From assembly GCA_019054805.1 (NCBI GenBank), contig JAHQIY010000003.1, forward strand, positions 5,518,001 through 5,582,000: a stretch of 64,000 nt of DNA. Direction: 5' to 3'. Of this stretch, positions 56,925-64,000 are shown one piece after another; within the stretch, counting starts at the first letter, position 1, and the number at the start of each line of letters is the position of its first letter. A program made the position numbers and the translations under genes. The notes beneath the pieces are model-generated. The model was not told the origin of the DNA and did not search any database. It saw nothing but the letters and a program-made list of their open reading frames with translations. The DNA comes from Brachionus manjavacas. Its lineage: Eukaryota; Rotifera; Eurotatoria; Ploima; Brachionidae.

Positions 56925-57854
56925 TTAGCACACAAAATTCATCGATTGAAGCTGTTGTGCATTCAATATCTGAGCGTTTGTTTGTGGATAGTGGAGTAAG
57001 TGTCTGATGGGCAAGACTGGCTGCACAATCATTTGAAATTTCTGAGCGCCATCGTACTGATTGTAAACTGTGTCCGCAACGCAGCACTGCGGATTTATCT
57101 CGTCGTACTCTTGCAGAGTGTGAGGCCGGCCCAGCTTTTTGCTTGTGATCAAATGGCTCTCGATCAAGTTCGAGCTGTTCGGAACACCGTGCAAGTAGTA
57201 GTCGCTTGGACTGGACTTGGGCGACGAGGACGACGAGTTGGCCATCAAATGCTTGGTCGACTCGAACAGCTGATTGTAGAACAAGTACGAAGTGGAGGTG
57301 TTTTTGGAGGCTGTGCTCACGTTTGACGCCGAGTCGTACAGCGGTATGAGGTTGTAGGAGGCAAATTGTGACTTGTCGTCAATGGACGAGTTCGAACGAG
57401 TAATGGCTAGATTTGAGTTTATGGAGCCGTTCTCGGTCAACAAATTGGCACTTTTTGAGCACGTCTGTTTGAGCTCGTTTCTGAGCCGAATCAGTTTGTA
57501 GATGAAAATAAATGCTACGAATAAGACTAGAATAAAAATGACCAAGCAGGCCACGAAAATGTAAAGTGATTGATCGGGCGTCAAATTTTGCAGCATTGAC
57601 TCCAAATTGGCCGAGGTGAGCAAGGACGATTGGACACGTTTGGCGTTCGACTCGTTCAAATTTGTAGCCAAATTTGAGTTTTTGATGTCAAGGCATTTTT
57701 TGAGCTTTATTTGTTTGAGTTGGTCGGTGATAAGTTTGTTGGACAAGTTGAATTGTTGGAAAAATTGGAGGGGGGGCGCCGGTGGAGGCGGCATGTTGAA
57801 CGCCGGCGGAGCTCCCACTAGCCGACATTCCAAGCATTTAATTAAATTTGACAT
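56925..57854 (-). CDS. Unrecognised single-pass membrane protein
   Basis: A single-exon frame of 309 residues, clearly GC-richer than its surroundings and without splice breaks, so probably a real gene. There is no N-terminal signal peptide. An N-terminal region of about 95 residues contains MPPPPAPPLQFF and three possible N-glycosylation sites (NLS, NES, NLT). One strong membrane span, SLYIFVACLVIFILVLFVAF (about residues 96-118), is followed by basic YKLIRLRNELK, so the C-terminal 190 residues should be cytosolic. That tail is Ser/Asn-rich with several Tyr (LIPLYDS, SDYYLHGVP, LQEYDEINP, DTVYNQYDG), which could be adaptor-binding sites. An in-frame stop precedes the ATG, supporting the start. 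I do not recognise the family; a cell-surface signalling or adhesion role is only a guess. Confidence 0.75.
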   Translation of the reverse strand: MSNLIKCLECRLVGAPPAFNMPPPPAPPLQFFQQFNLSNKLITDQLKQIKLKKCLDIKNSNLATNLNESNAKRVQSSLLTSANLESMLQNLTPDQSLYIFVACLVIFILVLFVAFIFIYKLIRLRNELKQTCSKSANLLTENGSINSNLAITRSNSSIDDKSQFASYNLIPLYDSASNVSTASKNTSTSYLFYNQLFESTKHLMANSSSSSPKSSPSDYYLHGVPNSSNLIESHLITSKKLGRPHTLQEYDEINPQCCVADTVYNQYDGAQKFQMIVQPVLPIRHLLHYPQTNAQILNAQQLQSMNFVC

Positions 57855-57889
57855 TTCTTCAATTCAAAAACGAATGTTCAAATCTCTAT

Positions 57890-58060
57890 AACGAAAAATA
57901 TATTCATTAAATATAAACTGTTTTCTAGACCCCGCCTGGATAATTAGACAAATCCATCCCATTTATTTCGATTGGATGAGAAAGTTAGAATTACTATAAG
58001 CACGTGATTGAACAAAATGTTGGCCGAAAAGGGCCGACGATTAGCAGACCTTGGCACATT
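57890..58060 (-). promoter_or_regulatory. Possible promoter of the membrane-protein gene
   Basis: Upstream of the minus-strand gene, a GC-richer patch includes CCCCGCC (a GC-box-like word) at about 57931 and an ATTGG (inverted CCAAT) at about 57971. A small near-palindrome TTGGCCGAAAAGGGCCGA lies at about 58021. Suggestive only. Confidence 0.3.
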
Positions 58061-58134
58061 AGAAAAGTAGATAAATTAAATAGAAGTGAAAATTAAGAGT
58101 AAATAATAACAGAAAATGGAAAATTTTTCTTAAA

Positions 58135-58209
58135 TTTTTGGTAACATTAATTTATCTAGAAAAAATTTTTTTTTTTCAAACCCCTGTTTTTGGTAACATT
58201 AATTTATCT
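58135..58209. repeat. 23-bp perfect direct repeat
   Basis: Two identical copies, offset by 52 bp, at 58135-58157 and 58187-58209. They may be a small tandem duplication with a diverged T-rich spacer. Confidence 0.85.
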
Positions 58210-61200
58210 TTTTTAAATGTGAACAAAGATACAATTTTTTTTTGACAACAGGGAAGCCAATGTATGGAGCAAACTTGATGAAGATATTTTCAACGCAATA
58301 TTAGCAGTCTCACAAAGTGTAAACAAGACTGTCAAAATTCTTTAGTTCTCAAATTTTACTTCAATTTTTTAACCCTTTATACTTTTAAAAAATTTAACAA
58401 ATGACAATTTTTTATTACCTAGCATGGGTCGCTTCCTAAAAAAAATTTTTTAATGAAAAAACAATTTAAATTTTTTTATGTTTGTAAAAATAAAATTTAT
58501 TAATTTACTATTAAGTAAATAATATTTTTTAACACTCCTACTTTCGACTACATTAAGGTGTGTATTTAAAAAAAAATTAGATGACTAGCGATGTTGAGAT
58601 ATGATCAGTTTAATTTAGTTTAAAAATAAAATTGTTAAATAATACAAGAATACATATAAGTATACTCAAATAAATTTTTTAAAAATTTAAACTAATTTTT
58701 AAGGATAATTTGATAGATAAAACATTTTTTGCTAATTATAATCAATCAATGCAATAAAAAAGGATTCAAATCTGAAAAAAAGTTGTATTTTTCATGGCTG
58801 ATGACTAAAGATTGCAAATTATTTTGTTGTTATAACAAGAGAGTAAACCTAGGCTTAAATAGATGTGCTAGAACAATTGATAAACCAAGTGTTGTCAGCT
58901 AATGAGCAAAATTGACTAATCTTATTCTCTCAGTCACACTCAAGACAGTCGAAGATAATTGACCATTCGAGAAAGCAATTTATCTTAAATAGGCTCTACC
59001 ATTCCAAGATTATCACATGTTTAGATTAGATATATGTTGAAGGACGTGCTCGAATAGTTTTAGGGTCATAGATAAGGAAACAAAAATAAACTGAATAGTC
59101 TGTTCACGTATTGTTTATTTTAATTCTGCACGCTCTGTAAAGAATAGGCCCTCACTGCCTTAACTAATCACTCAAAACATAAACACACTTCCAATTAATT
59201 AAATAATATTGATTTTGAATGTAAATGTTAAATGTGAAATTGATAAGCTTATTTTGTAAATAAACTAGATGATATTTGGAATGAATTGATGGCTTGTTTG
59301 TTTAGTTTATCTGAATTATTTTTTTTTAGAAAAAATAAAAAAAGAATTAATTTGCCTTGTGGTATTTGTTGCCTTTTTTATATCACTCAGACTGGATTTA
59401 GCTAATCCTCTCGAAAAGTACAAACACGGTAAAAGTGTTTACTGAATTTTCAAGAGTCTTTTTGTTATCTAATCGAAATGAAACCTTGAAAACAATGAAC
59501 AATTTTCGGCTCTCAAGAGTCTAAGGAAGCACGAAGTAATTTGTTTTATTTTAGACTTAATTAGTCAAACATTCGTATAGTAATTTATCAAAAAAAAAGG
59601 TAAGTCAAACCTAAAATAGCTGTGATCTCGACCGATAAAATCAATCATATTTTTAAATATGCTGACCATTAGTTATTTTAGTAGAAGCATTCATTTTGAC
59701 ATGTATCGCATTCGGCTCATTTAACCTTATTTCCTAGTCTTTTTTTCTCGATTAACCCTTTTCTTTTTTGATTTAATGATCAATATCCGACATTTAAATG
59801 ATTTATATTTCTTAATAGCAGCCTATTCGGTTCTTTTTCAAGAAACACCTTTAGTCCAACCTAAATGAATTGTCTTAGAGCCTTGCATGAATTTTTCTTT
59901 TAAAAATTAAGAATTTTTTTTTTAAAGCTTAAATTAAAATTAAATAAAATTGAAAAAAAAATATTTTTGTTCAGAAGGTTCCAGTTTGGTTTAAATAGTT
60001 TAAAAGAAATAAAGAACTGTTCTGAAAAAGACTTTCTGATAATTACTAATTTTGGACCAAAAATTATGCTGATAATTTATTTTATCTTTTAAAAAAATTT
60101 TACCAAAATAAGGAAAAAATTTTATTATAATATTATCTAAATAATCATCTATATATTCGATATACAATGTATTCTACGTTTTAACTAGCATCTAGACTAA
60201 AAAAATATTTTTTCTTTATAAAACAAATTTTTGAATAAAGTAAAAAGTAAAAATTGAAAAAAATTAATATATCTATCTGGTCAAAACCTTATGAATGATC
60301 ATTATGAACAAAATTCAGCGTTAAATCATAAAAATTTTTTTTTAAATTTTATAAAAACAATAAATATTTAAAACGATCAATTTAAATTTTTTTCTTATCT
60401 GATTGAATTTTTTTAAATAATAAAATAACCTAATCCCAAACTTTTAGCAGTCTTGCTCGGCACTACCTTCAAAACACCTTGATGCTAGCCTAAACAAACT
60501 GCCTTACAATTAATCTATTTGAATAGGAAAAAAATCATGGAATGTTTAATTTTGTGATCTACTATCCATTTTGAATATATTATCTACCGATCATGTATAG
60601 CTCATTTCAAGATTAGATCCTTGATCAAAGCTCATCACTAGTCCTAAGATTTGGATAAGATCTTGTCTTAGCGAGTTGATAATAAAGTTCGTGCTACCAA
60701 GCTAAATACGTGTATTAGTGCCAAAATTCGATATTGAACAAACTTAAACTATTTATTTTTAAATTTGAATTAATGGCCAAAGATAAACACCCGATTCACT
60801 CGGACTTGAAATTTTTAATTGACTTAATTAAGTTAATATTGTACGAGGAAATAGCCAAATATTTAAAATAAACTCTAATTAAGGCTCTAATAAAATATTG
60901 TTCTTAAAAACAATACACTCTCTCTCTTCTCTCATAGACTTAAGTAAATATTTAATAAAAATATATTTTTTTCTCCAAGTGAACAAAAACATTCTCATCG
61001 ACCAGCATCTCTAATACTAGCTGGTCGAATAGCTCTGGGAAAATCGATTGAGCACATAAACTTGGTCTCAACGACCTTTTCCTGAAAAAAAAAAAGAACA
61101 GCCCTGGCTTTTATACCTGTTTTTGTAAGCAGGTCAACAAGAAAACAACAACACGGTCAGATAATTATATTTATAAACCTGCAAATTTATTTTTTAATTA

Positions 61201-62070
61201 AATTAAAAGTATTTTCAGCAAGAAGAAAAATTTAAATTTTCGAAAAGCACTTGAATTACATATCCCACCATTGTCTTAAACAATAAAATGCCATTCTGAA
61301 TTAAAAAGCCAGCTAAGCTTGAAATATTTTAATCTAAAAAATACAAAAAGGGAACATTTTAATTAATAGATTAAAAATAACAGAGAGCTTGAGCACATTT
61401 TTCACGACTGAATACAACTAGGTGAGCTTGAAGTTAATTAGCATTGCTGCTCGAGGACATTGTTCTCGTTCTTATTCAACTAAATACGGATGTTAATCAA
61501 AATTCAAGCTCACAATTGTTCACATTGTTGCCGAAATGTTTGGCAAATATCGGCTCTGAAATAGCTTAAATTCTAAAAAGATAATTGAAAACATAGTGGC
61601 TTTATTTAATAAATTTTGCAAATAGCCTCAATGGATTACGAAACTTGTGATGGTCAATCAATACCGTCAGCTATTCAAATGACTGTTTGCTAATCAAATG
61701 CATTTAGAGCTGAATCAAATCAACTATCTATATTTATTTGATTTATAATTGACCGAGGCAAATTTTTTTAATTATATATTGGGCGGCATGTTGTTTTGTA
61801 ATCGTGACGATTATAAACAAGCCAGCCTGGTTAAATACTTGAGAAATAAACAGCATCATGTGATTTATTCTGTAATAATGTGAAACTTGTTTGCCAAGCC
61901 GAGTAACCTTTCGGTGTTTTGAGTTCATCTGAAATAAAAGTTATTTATTGTTAGTGCTAAGGCTTTGCCCTATGTAATCAACTTGGCAAATCGGCTCGCT
62001 TAAGAACTCTATGAGAATGAATGAATCTAAGTGATATTTAGAGGAAAAATCAATTTGTCAAAAATTAGAC

Positions 62071-62147
62071 AGTGGTATAGTGGCATTTTGATTTTAGGGT
62101 TCTACAGATGCATGAGTGATGGATCAATGTAGATCAGGTTTCGAATC
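62071..62147 (+). repeat. tRNA-like relic or second SINE type
   Basis: The start AGTGGTATAGTGGCA resembles the D-arm region of a tRNA-derived SINE. GGTTTCGAATC at 62137-62147 is a good B-box match. The spacing is longer than in a true tRNA and no cloverleaf can be drawn, so this is a degraded tRNA-derived sequence rather than a tRNA gene. Confidence 0.4.
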
Positions 62148-62826
62148 AAAATATTTCCAATACCATACTCCAAATACCTTAATTTTTTTTTAGATTTTTT
62201 TAATGAACAGGCAGGCAAATACTAAAAAAACAGAAATTTTTTTAACAAATTTTTAATGTTTCAAAAAAAATTCATTAGATTTTTTTATGAACTTTAGGTT
62301 CGAACTTTTCTGGATTTATTGACCATGATAAATTTTGGTTATCTAAGACCAAATAAAAATTTATTTATCTTCCAGACCGAATGATTACGTAAATACCATT
62401 TAGGAAAACAAATTTATTATCAATTGAGATAGGATTAATGTTTAAAAGGTGAAGACTATCTATAATTTATTTTTTACATTTTAACAAACTACGATTTAAA
62501 CTATTAAAAGTTTATTTTAACAGTATTATTAAAAAACTAATATAAATTAAGAAAAAATGAACATTTGCCTAATTTTTTTGTCTCAATGATTTGAAAAAAA
62601 AAATCTTTTTTTTTTAAATATTTATATTAAAAAAATTAATTTAAAGTTATTTTTCAATTAGCTTTTGATACTTCTAGTCGTCGTAATATCTTTTTAAGAA
62701 AAAATGAATTATTGAGCTCAAATATTAGAAAAAATATTTATTTTTTTTTTATAACTTTATCCGTTCTTTTTTTATCAATTACTCTTTATTTTAACTTTAA
62801 TAAGAATGAAAATAAACGCCATTTGT

Positions 62827-63569
62827 CTGAATGGAAGGACTAAGCTCCATTCCAACATTCCTGGGTATTTACCATGCTCTTAAAATTACAGGCTTTTTGC
62901 AGATTTTGGGGTTAGTAAAATTCCTAAAATTCAAACCATAACTTATATTTATTTTAATATTTAAAAACTTATTCATTTTTGTTAAACAAATAAAACGAAA
63001 CAAAATTTCTAGATCTTATTTAGAAAAATTTTTAATTCTTATTTAAATTTATTATTTATTAAAATTCTAATTTTTACTACAATAGGTTCTGACATATTGA
63101 AATAGCTTTCATTCTAGTTTCAGCTAAGAGGTAGTAAAACTTGAGTTAGAAAAATTAAAGTGTTTCAATAACTTTGCCAGATCTTGGGAATCATTAATTC
63201 TAATTGACACCCAAACACGATTGTGCAAAAAAAATTCATTTAAACGAGCAATAAATAAATCTGTAAATTTTAAAAAAATAAAAAATAAAAATAATTCTTG
63301 TAAAAGACTAGTTATTTTCATTTCAGATCAAGATAAAAATTTTGACCATGTTTTAGCTAAATAATTAAATTTAATGCAAACTATACATTTTATAACATCT
63401 TTGAACAAAATAAACCTTTAAAAAAAACGAAAATAATTAAATTGATATTTTAATTTCAGATTGAACGTTTAATATATCTATTTTTTTAAATTATTTATTA
63501 TTATTTATTGAAAATATAATAAGGGAAATACTTAGGCAGGTTTGCTTGGAACTTAGTCCTTCCTTTCAG
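62827..63569. mobile_element. Inverted-repeat element with about 50-bp diverged TIRs
   Basis: The left end starts CTGAATGGAAGGACTAAGCT and the reverse complement of the right end starts CTGAAAGGAAGGACTAAGTT. The similarity continues at roughly 75 percent for about 45-50 bases, up to TATTTACC versus TATTTCCC. The 743-bp interior is AT-rich with no coding. No clear target duplication was found, so the outer borders may be a few bases off. Confidence 0.65.
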
Positions 63570-64000
63570 CCTAATGATCAAAATACGATAATATAAAATA
63601 AGTTTATAATTTTGAAAGAAACAAATTGAAGAAGAAAAAAAATAATTAAGATATTATGTTTGACATGTTTTGAAACGTTTAAATAATTATAGGACTATTA
63701 AAATTAAAGAAAAAAAATAGTATAATACAATAGAAAGATTTTATTAATTATTATATTTACAAAATAGTTGGATTTTCTTACGGCCAAAGGTTAGCCAAAT
63801 TTTGAAAAAAAATAATTTAGTTATAAAATTTTTATAGATATTTAATCTATTTGAAAATTCGTTTCTTAAATAATTATTTTAAAATTCAAAATTACAATGA
63901 TTATCTTATGTAATTTTAAATTGGTATATTTAATAAAATACTTTAAAGTCTGTTAAATGGACTCGTCAGGTTCAAATCTACAAGATATAATTTTTTTAAA
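63570..64000. other. Non-coding AT-rich region
   Basis: No gene or repeat was seen up to the window edge. Confidence 0.5.

Larger units (their letters stand above)
58061..62826. other. Long non-coding region upstream of the membrane-protein gene
   Basis: No gene was found. A perfect 23-bp direct repeat (TTTTTGGTAACATTAATTTA plus TCT) occurs at 58135-58157 and 58187-58209. From about 58,800 to 62,000 the sequence is again less homopolymeric and mixed, like 53-55 kb. A tRNA-like relic is at 62071-62147. The minus-strand frame 61743-61928 is unsupported. Confidence 0.45.

Noticed and set aside
62071-62147. Intact tRNA gene
   Set aside because: A good B box, but spacing and arms do not fit a tRNA; treated as a SINE relic.

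Overview
The window is nuclear DNA of an animal with a very AT-rich genome. The evidence is a set of spliced genes with clear animal orthologues (RpS9, antizyme, UPF3, RPB5, AP-2 sigma, NDUFC2, presenilin, MNS1), GT-AG introns that are mostly only 47-73 bp, AATAAA signals just after stop codons, and C/D snoRNAs inside ribosomal-protein introns. MNS1 means the animal builds motile cilia. Small introns plus extreme AT richness fit a spiralian such as a monogonont rotifer or a flatworm, but nothing here fixes the species.

Layout. 0.3-1.4 kb: RpS9 (+) with one C/D snoRNA in each intron. 1.4-7 kb: gene-free, with a LINE-like tail, a possible Penelope motif and two TA-flanked inverted-repeat elements. 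7-10.9 kb: a broken Ty3/gypsy retrotransposon (-) next to an internally deleted Tc1-like transposase. 11.2 kb: truncated tRNA-SINE. 12.3-13 kb: ornithine decarboxylase antizyme (-) with its +1 frameshift site. 17.6-18 kb: LINE scrap. 20.0-20.7 kb: deleted Tc1/mariner element with 31-bp inverted repeats. 21.2-27.1 kb: decayed CACTA/EnSpm transposon, then a long-TIR element (27.2-28.0 kb).

29.3-31.5 kb: divergent pair UPF3 (-) / RPB5 (+), start codons 193 bp apart. 32.4-37.4 kb: two non-LTR retrotransposons lying tail to tail. 38.9-40.5 kb: divergent pair AP-2 sigma (-) / NDUFC2 (+). 42.3-44.6 kb: six-exon presenilin (+). 46.1-47.7 kb: MNS1 (-). 50.2-52.8 kb: a MITE with near-perfect TIRs, a full-length tRNA-SINE and a LINE fragment. 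56.9-57.9 kb: an unrecognised single-pass membrane protein (-). The rest, up to 64 kb, is non-coding apart from a TIR element near the right edge.

The host genes are unrelated housekeeping, signalling and ciliary genes and form no pathway cluster. The most interesting points are the paired snoRNAs sharing one rRNA guide, the antizyme frameshift, a Tyr-to-Trp change beside a presenilin catalytic Asp, and a dense set of at least six inverted-repeat elements, two of which carry GC-rich subterminal repeat arrays in otherwise AT-rich DNA. I see no clearly new multi-gene system, CRISPR array, rRNA or intact tRNA gene.
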